DNA from: Alentia gelatinosa | Taxonomy: Eukaryota; Annelida; Polychaeta; Phyllodocida; Polynoidae | Assembly (NCBI GenBank): GCA_950022655.1 | Contig: OX465589.1 | Location: forward strand, 31,039,970 to 31,103,969 | DNA: 64,000 nt | Reading direction: 5' to 3' | The notes under the pieces: model-generated | What the model saw: the letters and a program-made list of their open reading frames with translations, nothing else | Told to the model about the DNA's origin: nothing | The model's database searches: none | Part shown: in pieces, positions 19,226 to 30,637 of the stretch | Numbering within the stretch: the stretch's first letter is position 1 | Layout: the number at the start of each line of letters is the position of its first letter | Position numbers and translations under genes: made by a program

Positions 19226-21766
19226 GCCTGCGGTGAGATACTTAAATTCAGGGACCGTCACTCGCAACCTCCTCACACCAGCCTCACATTCAGGCACCGT
19301 CACACACACCCTCCTCACACCAGCCTTACATTCAGGCTTCAGGCACTGTCACGCACACCCACCTCAGACCAGCCTTACATTCAGGCACTCTCACACGCAC
19401 CCTCCTCACACCAGCCTCACATCCAGGCACCCTCACAGGCACCCTCCTCACAACAGCCTCACATTCAGGCACTGTCACAGGCACCCTCCTCACAACAGCC
19501 TCACATTCAGGCACCGTCACACGCACCCTCCTCACACCAGCCTCACATTCAGGCACCGTCACACGCACCCTCCTCACACCAGCCTCACATTCAGGCTTCA
19601 GGCACTGTGACGCACATCCACCTCAGACCAGCCTTACATTAAGGCACCGTCACACGCACCCTCCTCACATCAGCCTCACATTCAGGCACCCTCACAGGCA
19701 CCCTCCTCACAACAGCATCACATTCAGGCACCATCATTCGCACCCTCCTCACATCAGCCTTACATTCAGGCACCATCATTCGAACCATCCTCACATCAGC
19801 CTCACATTCAGGCACCGTCACACACACCCACCTAAGACCAGCCTTACATTCAGGCACCGTCACACGCACCCTCCTCACACCAGCCTCACATTCAGGCACC
19901 GTCATTCACACCCTCCTCACATCAGCCCCACATTCAGGCACCCTCACAGGCACCCTCCTCACACCAGCCTCACATTCAGGCACCGTCACAGGCACCCTCC
20001 TCACAACAGCCTCACATTCAGGCACCGCACAGGCACCCTCCTCACATCAGCCTCACATTCAGGCACCATCATTCGAACCCTCCTCACACCAGCCTCACAT
20101 TCAGGCACTGTCACACGGACCCTCCTCACACCAGCCTCACATTCAGGCTTCAGGCACTGTCACGCACATCCACCTCAGACCAGCCTTACATTAAGGCACC
20201 GTCACACGCACCCTCCTCACATCAGCCTCACATTCAGGCACCCTCACAGGCACCCTCCTCACACCAGCCTCACATTCAGGCACCATCATTCGCACCCTCC
20301 TCACATCAGCCTCACATTCAGGCACCCTCACAGGCACCCTCCTCACAACAGCATCACATTCAGACACCATCATTCGCACCCTCCTCACATCAGCCTCACA
20401 TTCAGGCACCATCATTCGCACCCTCCTCACACCAGCCTCACATTCAGGCACTGTCACACGGACCCTCCTCACACCAGCCTCACATTCAGGCTTCAGGCAC
20501 TGTCACGCACATCCACCTCAGACCAGCCTTACATTAAGGCACCGTCACACGCACCCTCCTCACATCAGCCTCACATTCAGGCACCCTCACAGGCACCCTC
20601 CTCACACCAGCCTCACATTCAGGCACCATCATTCGCACCCTCCTCACATCAGCCTCACATTCAGGCACCCTCACAGGCACCCTCCTCACAACAGCATCAC
20701 ATTCAGGCACCATCATTCGCACCCTCCTCACATCAGCCTCACATTCAGGCACCATCATTCGAACCATCCTCACACCAGCCTTACATTCAGGCACCGTCAC
20801 GCACACCCACCTCAGACCAACCTTACATTCAGGCACCGTCACACGCACCCTCCTCACACCAGCCTCACATTCAGGCACCGTCATTCACACCCTCCTCACA
20901 TCAGCCTCACATTCAGGCACCCTCACAGGCACCCTCCTCACACCAGCCTCACATTCAGGCACCGTCACAGGCACCCTGCTCACAACAGTCTCACATTCAG
21001 GCACCGCACAGGCACCCTCCTCACATCAGCCTCACATTCAGGCACCATCATTCGAACCCTCCTCACACCAGCCTCACATTCAGGCACCGTCACACGGACC
21101 CTCCTCACACCAGCCTCACATTCAGGCTTCAGGCACTGTCACACACACCCACCTCAGACCAGCCTCACATTCAGGCACCCTCACAGGCACCCTCCTCACA
21201 ACAGCATCACATTCAGGCACCATCATTCGATCCATCCTCACACCAGCCTCACATTCAGGCATGGTCACACGCACCCACCTCACACCAGCCTCACATTCAG
21301 GCACCGTCACACGCACCCTCCTCACACCCTCCTCACATTCAGGCACCGTCACACGCACCCTCCTCACATCAGCCTCACATTCAGGCACCGTTACAGGCAC
21401 CCTCCTCACATCAGCCTTACATACAGGCACCCTCACAGGCACCCTCCTCACACCAGCCTCACATTCAGGAATCGTCACACGCACCCTCCTCACACCAGCC
21501 TCACATTCAGGCACCGTCACACGCACCCTCCTCACATCAGCCTTACATTCAGGCACCGTCACACGCACCCTCCTCACATCAGCCTCACATTCAGGCACCG
21601 TCACAGGCACCCTCCTCACATCAGCCTTACATACAGGCACCCTCACAGGCACCCTCCTCACACCAGCCTCACATTCAGGAATCGTCACACGCACCCTCCT
21701 CACACCAGCCTCACATTCAGGCACCCTCACAGGCACCCTCCTCACACCAGCTTCGAGTAATTCTCA
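19226..21766 (-). repeat. 42-bp minisatellite, about 60 copies, with higher-order blocks
   Basis: The unit is CACCCTCCTCACACCAGCCT plus CACATTCAGGCACCGTCACACG. A marker with TTCAGGCTTCAGGCACTG recurs near 19588, 20143, 20490 and 21121, and AGGAATCGTCAC at about 21467 and 21677 (210 bp, five units), showing block duplication. The unit is 14 codons long and lacks stops in several phases, so open frames of up to about 207 codons exist on both strands (14-residue repeats such as VRRVRVTVPECEAG). I treat these as by-products. Confidence 0.95.
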
Positions 21767-21769
21767 TTT

Positions 21770-22560
21770 TTAATCACTAGCAATGAGATAATTGCGCCAT
21801 GATAAAAACATCTTCAAAAACTCCCCCTTAAAAAATCGACCGACCTGGGTGTTCTAGTCGGGCTGAGTTGCTTTTTTGTCACATGTGTTTTTTTCCGTGG
21901 CTGATTAAAGACAAATATAGAGGCAGCTGTGGGTGATGATTATTGATTTGTAAAACGTGAAATTGGGAGCAGCGGACCGTCGCCGTCCGTTTAATTAAAC
22001 CCAATTCACCGATATCTTGAGTCCTGCCAGCCACAGGCGGCTCAACTGAAGGAGTTATTAAATGAGAGAAAGGATAAAAAGGAACTGAATGATTTCTGAC
22101 AGACTACGGTTTACTGTGAGCTCCAGACATTATCTACGAACAGAGAAGTACGAATATTCCTGTGGAGTTATCAATCAGGCCGAGCTGTACCCTGCCCTAA
22201 CTGTAATATTGGCCATGTATGCAATAGCAGAGGCCGACACTTTTCGCTCAAAGAAACGGTAGGTCATGCAATCTTCGCTAGTTGGTTGTCATTGCAGTGT
22301 GACTGCGTTCTAGTAATTTGTGAATGTTACATGGGCTCACCCAGTTTAGTAGTCTGGGAGCTATATTAGCAATAAACAACGTAATTGATCAAGAATAATT
22401 ATTGAATGTGATGTAAATAGGTGATTCATCATACCATACTTTGCATTTATTGCACGCGTATGCAGTTCTTATACTGAGTTTGTAAATCATATTACTATAT
22501 ACCTGCTGCAGTGAATGACGTAATTACTTTACTCTATATTCTATTCTGATATATAGATGG
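21770..22560. other. Non-coding stretch, no gene seen
   Basis: No domain-bearing frame and no strong repeat recognised. Confidence 0.5.
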
Positions 22561-22564
22561 TATA

Positions 22565-22690
22565 TACACAATATTGACTGGTTTCAGATACAAGCGGCCG
22601 TATGCTCCGAGGAGTTGACGCGTAGTAATATCCGAGCGTATGCGAGGATATTGCGCACAGTCAACTGCGGTATCGTTGGTGAAATATTCG
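22565..22690. mobile_element. Fold-back element, family of 27396-27544
   Basis: GAGTTGACGCG and TAATATCC on the left pair with GGATATTG and AGTCAACT on the right. The outer sequence (TATTGACTGGTTT, AGCGGCCGTA) matches the ends of the element at 27396-27544. Confidence 0.7.
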
Positions 22691-23499
22691 CCTTAACTGT
22701 CCGAACCAACGACAAGTTTGGGCATGTCATACATGTATAATGGGAGGTTGTAACTCATTTATATCAGATGCTAAATTTCATTGGAATTAGGAAATATTTG
22801 CAGAGAATGGTCTAATATATCTGGCGTACCTGTGCCCAAAATTCCTGTGGTTATTGCGCTTGTGACATACATTTTCCTAATCATTAGGTTATATTTAGCA
22901 CCATTGGGCACTGAACCACTCGGTTTTTTCCCCCCATCTCTTGATATTCCCATCTAAATTCATAGAATTATTAAGGAATGTTTAAATGCCATGATATAGA
23001 ACTGCCTGAAAGATGAATCGTATCCTAATAAAGACACCCAACCCCGAATACATACGACTATCCCTTTGTAAATCACTTGATGAAGGTGAAGGAGATTTCG
23101 AAAAATAAAAAATTATGAAAAAAAAAAAAATTATTTAACTATAAAATGATAGCAAATATCTGCTATGATCCCTTCAATGCTGAAGCTCATATCCGCCTGG
23201 TGATTGTCTACAGAACCAGAGAACTATGTTTCTATGATAGAACCTATGTTAAGTTGGCCAGTATGGGTAGGCGAGAATAGATGGAAATGAATCTCTTCAG
23301 TGCTGAAGCTTGTACCCACCAGTTAAACGTGTACTTACAACAATTCTATGATCGTAACAGACGACCGTTTTAGCACCGCTCTCACATGGCGCGCTATGAC
23401 TGAGTCTATAGCACACCTGTCGCACATTCGTTGGGCGATCTTAGACTATTGTTACCTACGATTGTCGTTACTGAAAAACACCCCTCAGGTTCGGAAACC
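22691..23499. other. Non-coding stretch
   Basis: A poly(A) run lies near 23118. The segment 23340-23495 resembles the right-hand interior of the GGGCCCTGTTTTT family (ACGATTGTCGTTACTGAAAAACAC). No gene seen. Confidence 0.5.
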
Positions 23500-23886
23500 G
23501 GGGCCCTGTTTTTTAGTCACGACATTTGTGAGTGTCGCAAGCCTAAGATCGTAGAGCCGATCTAAAACATATTTGGACGACAAAAGATGGTGGGTGTTCT
23601 ATAGACACGATCGTAGTGCGCTGCGGACGATCACCGCAAAAAGTTACGTCCGGCCGTTACGACAAGTATAGAATTGTCAATAGGTTCTATCAAACTTAGA
23701 CAGTACAAGTCGAACTCACAGTGCGTATATAGAGGACTTCATGTTGGAATTAATCTATGAAACTTTAACACGACTTTCGGATTTATATCACCTATAATCG
23801 CCCAAAATATGGAAAATATTGGTCCCTCCAATCCAAAGTTATTAGCATTTGAATTTGAAATAGAGGTGTAACTGCCTCAATACAAC

Positions 23887-23940
23887 CAGGGAGCTGTTTC
23901 AAAACCATAGACTTAACCCACGTTTTGAAACAGCTCCCTG
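23887..23940. repeat. 54-bp minimal palindrome with transposon-type ends
   Basis: CAGGGAGCTGTTTCAAAAC is followed by a 16-bp loop and its perfect reverse complement. The first 14 bases equal the terminal repeat of the element that begins 3 bp downstream. Confidence 0.85.
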
Positions 23941-23943
23941 CTC

Positions 23944-24796
23944 CAGGGAGCTGTTTCACTAGTTCGTGACAATACAGCTAGACAGACATGAGAAGCGGCA
24001 CCAACAGTGCAAGCAGGAACGGACACTAGGAAGTTCATGTTTCAGAACCAATGTCACATCTTATGTCGCAAGCTGTGTCACTGTTATGCTGGTTACCCCT
24101 GGTGGTAAGGTGTTTTATTAGAGCGTGCTTGCACGCGCTATATACATCATGTAGAGGTTAGAGTGGTTACACATAATACACTTCCAGCGAGCTGCCAGAA
24201 ATCTATCCCTTCACTATCTGCGTTCTGCTCACTGTGCTTCTGGCTAAGGAGAAGGGTGCCAGTGTCTCAGTGTATTAGAAGCGTGCCCAGCTGACCATGA
24301 CCAATCACTCAAGACCGAAATACCTCATTGACCTACTAGTGCTTGATATATTTGGATCCTAGACAAGGCAGTTAAAGAAATGGCAAGTTAAATGGGTGTA
24401 AGTGGGTTGCAGAAAACGATTCATATATACTGAATGGACCCCAAACCTTTCAATTGTAATTCATTTAAAATTGCACGCTTATTCACCAATGATGAAGATA
24501 CTATTTACTCCTAGTTGTAGGGTGTGGGGACCCAGCGTTTCTGACCGGTCATGTTGCGAGAGGCAGTTTAGCCACGTAGGCTATATTTGCCTCACACCCC
24601 TCGCCAACAGTCCCACCAAACAGGCAGTAACAAGGCAATGTCTAATCCTTTTGAAACCCGACACACACTGTTTTGGGTCTGTCTTTTCGTAGGGGCCGCT
24701 ACTTGGTTTGTCACAAGTCTAAAGACCATAAACTTGTCCGTATGGTGTCACAGACGCCAATTAGACATGTCACAAAACTAGTGAAACAGCTCCCAG
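23944..24796. mobile_element. Inverted-repeat element, CAGGGAGCTGTTTC ends
   Basis: The left end CAGGGAGCTGTTTCACTAGT pairs with the right end ACTAGTGAAACAGCTCCC (24778-24796 region). Its subterminal parts match the smaller element at 15686-15988. It holds repeat R1 copy B (24118-24540). No transposase seen. Confidence 0.75.
24118..24540 (+). repeat. Dispersed repeat R1, copy B
   Basis: It aligns with 1-76 joined to 8022-8260, and with 58905-59345 inverted. Here it is uninterrupted, so it shows what the provirus target looked like before insertion. Confidence 0.8.
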
Positions 24797-24858
24797 AACC
24801 GCAGACCAACGAAATGTGATATCGGTCGCCGCATAAATTAGCAGAGGCATGGGGGAAA

Positions 24859-25755
24859 GTGCACTGGCCACCTCCCAGAGCAGACATTTGTTACATTAAC
24901 GATATGATAACAGATCAGTACAATTGCTCTCACATAGCCTATGCCGACGATCTCGTGCTATATACTGATGACCGGCAAGTAGAAAATTCCCTCCATAGAC
25001 TTAATGCTGATTTAATTTCACTAAATAATTGGTGTCATGGTAACTCAATGAAAGTTAACGCTAAGAAAACCAATGTTTGTCTGTTCGGTTCTGCTTCTAA
25101 ACTAAAAAAACCCCAAGAAATAAAGGCTAGGCTCAAGTTATTGGTGGAGAATGAGCAAATACTATACTGTGACTCATATCTGTACCTGGGGATTCAAATC
25201 GACGAGACCTTAAGCTGGATCAAATGTATCTCCGACACTATAAAAAAGGTAAATTATAGACTCTTTAAATTAGCGAAAATCCGGAAATTTATAAATTTAG
25301 AGACAAGCCTAAAGATATACAATTGTCTAATGGCACCGATCTTTGATTATCCTGGACACTACGTTTATGGAGCAAGCAAAAAACACAGAGACAAGTTACA
25401 GATAGCTCAAAATAGAGGTCTCCGGATATGCACCAGAACACTAATAGGGGAAGTTTCTATAAATGCTCTGCACAAAACATGTAAAGTACAATTACTTGAA
25501 AATAGGAGAAGGTACTTGAAACTTCTGTATCTCAGAAAGTACGCTAAGGGTATTGAGAGTGACAAGGAATCCAAAACTAGAACTCAGTTAAAAAGAAATA
25601 TTAAGTTAAAAAGACCAAAAACTTCCTTTTTCAAGAAAAGTCCCGTGTATTCAAATATGATAGACTGGAATAACCTACCAAGGAGTATCCAGGACGATAA
25701 CTTGCAAAATTACAAAAGATACATAAAACTGAAATTTTATAATCAATACGACTGA
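24859..25755 (+). CDS. Non-LTR retrotransposon reverse transcriptase, 5'-truncated
   Basis: The open frame is 298 codons but has no proper start; recognisable homology begins at about 24885 with YINDM, the block just before the RT catalytic motif. The motif (YADDLVLYT) follows at about residues 27-35, then the palm and thumb region (W...NSMKVNAKKT...LFG, then YLGIQIDE) and a C-terminal region ending at TGA. There is no RNase H. The pattern is of the Jockey/CR1-like LINE group; I cannot place it further. The protein lacks the N-terminal RT fingers and endonuclease, so it is inactive. The frame is still fully open, which suggests a fairly recent truncated insertion. An A-rich tail with AATAAA-like sequence lies at about 25978-26000. 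Confidence 0.85.
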   Translation: MHWPPPRADICYINDMITDQYNCSHIAYADDLVLYTDDRQVENSLHRLNADLISLNNWCHGNSMKVNAKKTNVCLFGSASKLKKPQEIKARLKLLVENEQILYCDSYLYLGIQIDETLSWIKCISDTIKKVNYRLFKLAKIRKFINLETSLKIYNCLMAPIFDYPGHYVYGASKKHRDKLQIAQNRGLRICTRTLIGEVSINALHKTCKVQLLENRRRYLKLLYLRKYAKGIESDKESKTRTQLKRNIKLKRPKTSFFKKSPVYSNMIDWNNLPRSIQDDNLQNYKRYIKLKFYNQYD

Positions 25756-26000
25756 ACTAGGTTGCTAGGTTTTGCTTAATCGAGCACACTAGGTACAATT
25801 GGTCACTTACCTTGAATCACTCTCTCATATTATCCACCATCCCATTATCACCTTGTAAATAAGTATTATATAAGAAGGAAATGTTGATATGTCCTGCTCA
25901 TCACGAATGTAACGATAATAGCCGGCCTGAAAATCTGCTATGCAGAGGTCGACTCTATGTACCCTTCTACAGTACTACAATAAAAAAAAAATTAAAAACA
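25756..26000 (+). other. LINE 3' untranslated region and A-rich tail
   Basis: Non-coding sequence follows the LINE stop and ends in CAATAAAAAAAAAATTAAAA, the usual 3' end of a non-LTR insertion. I could not find a clear target duplication. Confidence 0.6.
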
Positions 26001-26550
26001 ATTTGGTATGACGAAAATCAAACGCCGATATCGGTGGATCGGTGCAGCCGATCTTCTTCATATTTGGTACGATTATTGTTTATATGTATCTCCTACTCGT
26101 ATTTACTCGTAAATTTCATTGCTTAATTCCTACGGGAAGTGATTTTCCGGGTTCGTTATGACATGTCCATAGATGTCTTAGGGCTACGACAGTTTAGGAG
26201 ACAAATTTACCCATGTGACCTTACATTTGATGTGACTATAGCACACCTCACAGGGTTCTACGTGTTGTAGAGAAGCGATCATTGGCCGAACTCCTAAAAT
26301 GTCGCGTCTATAGTACACTGACAGCAAAAACATGTCACCCACAACGATGGTCTTGACTAAAAAACAGGGCCCGAAAAAATACTCCACAGGAATACGATCT
26401 TCTCTATATTATTACATACCTGTGTGAGAATGTCTATCAACGGGTGCCTGTTTATACCAGGGGTGCAGTAATAATTATGTTCAGCCCACTGTGACTCTGA
26501 CTTTATAAGACATTAGAATGGTGTTTTTTCATCGATTTGAGGTGTATGGT

Positions 26551-26714
26551 ATTAGGTAAGCGTCCTTACTGTGGACGAAACGGGTCTCGTTTTCGGTCAG
26601 TCATCGATTTCATGAATACTGCCTTCCATGGCCACCTATGGTGTCAGGCAGTATGAAATCGACGACTGACCACGAATATAGATCGCTTCGTCCACAGTTA
26701 GGATGTTTCCTAAT
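26551..26714. mobile_element. Fold-back element
   Basis: ATTAGGTAAGCGTCCTTACT at the left is answered by the inverted right end (AACTGTGGACGAAGCG read on the minus strand), and CAGTCATCGATTTCAT pairs with ATGAAATCGACGACTG. The arms are about 70 bp with mismatches. Confidence 0.8.
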
Positions 26715-27395
26715 GTCATTGTATACCTATGCATGAATGTCTATGAAATACTACCTGCTGCGGGGCGCCTCCAGAATCATGTGTTTAAGAATTCTTTCCA
26801 CTGACATTTGCCACAATTCAAGATGTTTATCCAGAGAACTGCAATTCATGAGTTTTGTATGTCCATACGTCTGATTAATGCATTGATCAGGGAGCACTGT
26901 TAGGCATGGTTAACAAGGCATCATATTATGGACATTCAAATCAAAAACTGTTATTGCATCGTAATAAAGGGCTCAAGGGATGTAAACTGGCAATATAACT
27001 TCTTTATTACCCACCTACTATGGAGTCTCCATAGGAAATGTATAGGGCACCTGGAATTATCTTCTGGCATGTCAGAATCTCCTGCAGGAGATTCCGGAAA
27101 AATAGTCCTGTCCATAATGAGGTCGAATCATAATGTACTTTGAAATGAGTTTCTTGAATGTTCGTTCAATGTTAATTATTTAAATCAATCATAATAATCT
27201 TATTATCGATCAGAGATCAGTGTCATAACACACTTTGCATGCTAAAAGCACTAGTCAATGGCGAACTATATTATTGGTGTATGTCTACACCGAATTATTG
27301 CCACACTTGACAGTGCTTTAGTGTCTGGACCAATTGTATTGCAGAAACTTTTTAATTGCAATAGACTTGCTATTCATCTTTTAGCTGGGTAACAA
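26715..27395. other. Non-coding stretch, no gene seen
   Basis: No recognised frame or repeat. Confidence 0.5.
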
Positions 27396-27544
27396 ATACA
27401 ATAACGACTGGTTTTGCATATGAGTGGCCGTAACCTCATCGTAGTTGAGGACGTAATATCCTCGCTAATCGCTCGAATTTTACTACGCATCAACTACTCG
27501 GCGATTACGGCCACTCATACACAAAACCAGCCATTATTGTGTAT
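27396..27544. mobile_element. MITE with about 36-bp inverted ends
   Basis: ACAATAACGACTGGTTTTGC...GAGTGGCCGTAA at the left is mirrored by TTACGGCCACTCATAC...CCAGCCATTATTGTG at the right, and an inner stem (GTAGTTGA / TCAACTAC) pairs too. A relative is at 22565-22690. Confidence 0.85.
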
Positions 27545-28200
27545 ATATATTTTGTAATGTAAAGGGCCACGTGATGGTTGATATTTGAACCCTAATGCGT
27601 CGTTCCCTGGAAGAATATTGTAGATTATTCTAAGATAGCTCCAGGCTTTGAACACTTCGTCAGACAATGATTCATAATCTATGCGGGAGAGACTAGCCTA
27701 ATAACTAAGTTATGATCTTACGATCAGCAAGTACAATTCATTCCATTACAGAGAGAAGAGAATAACTTTGCTAAAATCCATTTTTAAGAAAATTCATAGA
27801 GCGTTCATAATAAAGATTTCCACTCCAGGATGGTTCACTCCAATTTTCACATTGTTTTTATTCATCTGGCGATGTTGTCACCTAATTGACAAAACTTTCA
27901 AGAATCTGATGTCCAATTTTATGTTGTTGTTCTGCACCATGTTCCTCTCTTAGGGAATGAGTTCTGCGGATTGCTGGTTATCAGTGGTTTCTACATCGAA
28001 ACGAAACTTGAGCTGCTTGTTATCTCAGGAGGCTAATGTTGCTATTTACATATATTAAGAAACCAAACTTCTCACTACTGATTTTAGATGTGTGTATCAA
28101 ATACGCTTTCTACTCATTGACACTTATTTAATCTAAATCAATATTATTCTTTTAGTTCATCTTCAATGTGAGTGAATGTTCACATGTATAAATGGTAGTT
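27545..28200. other. Non-coding stretch, no gene seen
   Basis: No recognised frame or repeat. Confidence 0.5.
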
Positions 28201-28234
28201 AAATAGAGAGCTGACATTTCAGGGGGTTTTCTGT

Positions 28235-28870
28235 AAAAAAAAAATACTCAATGGGCACTGACGTCATAATCATCAGCCAATCATTCAGGGATGGTGGTGA
28301 GATAAAATCAAAACTGCACTCGATCCGTAGCTGCTGAAAATGGGCCCCTCACTTTGGTCTGCAATGTAATATCTCTCAGGTTTGTCATGTGAGATTACTA
28401 CGCAACTAAAACGCACGGCCTATTTCAGTGACTATGGATCTCGATGAACTTCCTTCTCAATGTACATGTGCCATGAGAAGATGAAGTCTACGTGCATGAT
28501 CTGCGGATAAGGTAAATGGGTAAGAAGTACATCTGGAAATGATATTATACAATTGGCCATGCCAAAACCTTTATCGCCTATTTCAACCGTTCCCTGTATG
28601 TCCTTTACAGGCAATCTACTTTCTCATCACCATGATATAAACTTGTATATCACCCCTGGTATCCCCCCCCCCCCATAAACTTAACATTGGGAATAAAAGA
28701 ATTTAAAAAAAAGAAACGTGTAGGGAATGTTGTCAGTCAGTGATAGCATTGACATAAAATCTAAACCGCATTCGACCATAGCTTCTGAAAACGCGCCATT
28801 CATTTTGTTTTGCTATAGTATCTTACTCGACCTTACCTTGTGAGATCATTTTCAGCAGCTACAGTGTGGT
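28235..28870 (+). repeat. Local direct duplication (28240-28420 and 28715-28860)
   Basis: Both halves follow an A-rich run and share GACATAAAATCTAAACCGCA-like sequence (GATAAAATCAAAACTGCA in the first), CCRTAGCTKCTGAAAA and CTTGTGAGAT/CATGTGAGAT. The interval holds a run of C at 28668-28675. No gene. Confidence 0.6.
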
Positions 28871-29510
28871 TCACCGAACACAAACAGATAGAGCTGATTG
28901 GAACTATTACATTTGAAGAGTTTAAACAGATTCAGTTTGTCTACCTTTATCATTGCTTCTTTAAAGGAGTAGGTTCCAAGCCCTTTCCAAATTAGTTTAT
29001 TTTGTGATCGTAAGCTCATATGATGCGAACCTCGGTTCGGAAACGGTTCAAAATTACCATGTTTTTTTATGTATTTTTATGAATGTACGTGACAATCAGT
29101 TCCTTACATCTATCGGATGGAGTTTTTCAACCGATTGTACTGTGGCGTGGGCCCGCAAGCGCATTCGGAGTGCTTAAGTTTGTATCCCTTGCATCTAATT
29201 AAGGTTCTGCAATCTAGTATGATCTAGGAAGATGACAGAATAGTCAAACACCGGCAAGATTGCTTGATTAGAGAATTTCACAGCAACTACTTTCGACATA
29301 AGGTGTCTAAATTCTATACAATTTAAAGATCATGTGATTATGTTTCAGCAACTTGCGCGACTGCCTTTAGAAATACAGGAGTCAATTTCTATGCCAAGGG
29401 GTACGAACTAACAGTATCTAGCTTTACTAGCCAGGAAAAAAAATCAAGATTCTTTATTTGTTAACGTTTAGCATACCTCAGTTTGTCTGATATCAACGAT
29501 TGAAATCTAC
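28871..29510. other. Non-coding stretch, no gene seen
   Basis: No recognised frame or repeat. Confidence 0.5.
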
Positions 29511-29519
29511 TTCCCTATC

Positions 29520-29735
29520 TTATCCTCCTACCTTCCTACCTACTTACCTACCTACATGCACATTTATACATACATACATACATACATACATACATACATA
29601 CATACATACATACATACATAAATCACCACATACACACACACAGTCATAGGGCAATCGACCTTCCTACCCAGCACCACCACCCTCCCCAGCACCCTACCTA
29701 CCTACCTTCCTACCTAACCATAGACCCATGCTATA
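29520..29735 (+). repeat. TACC/CATA microsatellites
   Basis: CCTACCTACTTACC-type sequence is followed by about 15 units of CATA at 29563-29622 and then more CCTA-rich sequence. Similar CCTA-rich DNA resumes at 30035-30160, after a fold-back element. Confidence 0.9.
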
Positions 29736-30022
29736 GAGGAAACCCATGAAAGTTTAGGGTCTGAGCCCGTATCCCATCGAGTTTGAATCGCGTAGTAATT
29801 CACAAGGCGAAGCCGCGTGAATTACTATGTGATTCAAATGAGATGGGATCGAGCTCTGACCCTAAACTTGAATGGGTTTCTCAATTTATTTCACCCTTAA
29901 TATTGACTAATGGGCTAACATTTGTGACATCATCCCCTATTGGATATTTTTTCTATATATCTAATGGGCGTTAGATACGAGTTCCATATGTTAAGTCTAT
30001 GGAGAAAAAATATCTGGGGTGA
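29736..30022. mobile_element. Fold-back element R4, copy 1, inside a microsatellite
   Basis: It begins near TATAGAGGAAACCCATGAAA and ends at GGGGTGAGATAAAT. The centre is a hairpin (CCCATCGAGTTTGAATC ... GATTCAAATGAGATGGG) with the word GGCGAAGC in the loop region. Related copies are at 37228-37520, 47945-48235 and, as a partial, 53715-53885. CCTA-rich repeats lie on both sides. Confidence 0.75.
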
Positions 30023-30159
30023 GATAAATCTTCATACCCACCACCCTACCCACTACCCTACACAACTACCTATCCATATATATGTATCCTTACATACCCA
30101 ATAATAGAGCCATCCACTATCCACCACTCTACATGCCTATTTACCTACCTACCTTCATA

Positions 30160-30637
30160 CTGATACCCGTCTAAAGATCATTCAAATACACGCACTTGTT
30201 TTTGGCGAGAAAAGCCGAGTTCAAATGAGTCGGAGTTACCATGGAAACTGTGCGGGGAGAGATGGAGCTGGGGGTGGGGAAGGGGGGGGGGGAGGGGGGA
30301 GGAAGGGCTACATATCTTGAGTATGCAGTAAAAAACAGTGAGCTAGTGTCAGCTTCCTCTTCCTCTAGCGCAGTATTTTCCCTACGTTCTCGTTTGTGTG
30401 AGTATTTCATGGTCGTGGAAAGATTTAGACTCGCGTCTTCAGGTGTCATTCCCGGGTAGGTCAGGCTAAACATCGGGCGTTTCCGTGTAATCGTGCTTCT
30501 CGGGTGTCACTCTTCTAAGCGCTTCACACCTTGTGCCGAAAAACAACACATTCCTTGCACGCTGCAAGATTATTAACTGTATTCTCAGCAGGGATGCAGA
30601 ACTTATACATAATGGTCATACATAATACTCTGTACTG
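30160..30637. other. Non-coding stretch with a G-run
   Basis: GGGGTGGGGAAGGGGGGG and following G-runs (30269-30302) could form a G-quadruplex. Open frames of about 100 codons cross it on the minus strand but have no domain. Confidence 0.5.

Larger units (their letters stand above)
23500..26368. mobile_element. DNA transposon with GGGCCCTGTTTTTYAGTCA ends, carrying nested insertions
   Basis: The left end GGGCCCTGTTTTTTAGTCAC (about 23499-23518) and the right end TTGACTAAAAAACAGGGCCC (about 26349-26368) are inverted. About 180 bp inward from each end match the two ends of the uninterrupted relative at 34222-34868. The 2.9-kb span is explained by insertions: a 54-bp hairpin, an 853-bp element and a LINE fragment. 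No transposase is visible. Confidence 0.65.

Noticed and set aside
30171..30473. A 100-codon minus-strand frame with Pro/Ser-rich stretch
   Set aside because: The Pro run comes from the G-run on the other strand, and the rest has no recognisable motif.
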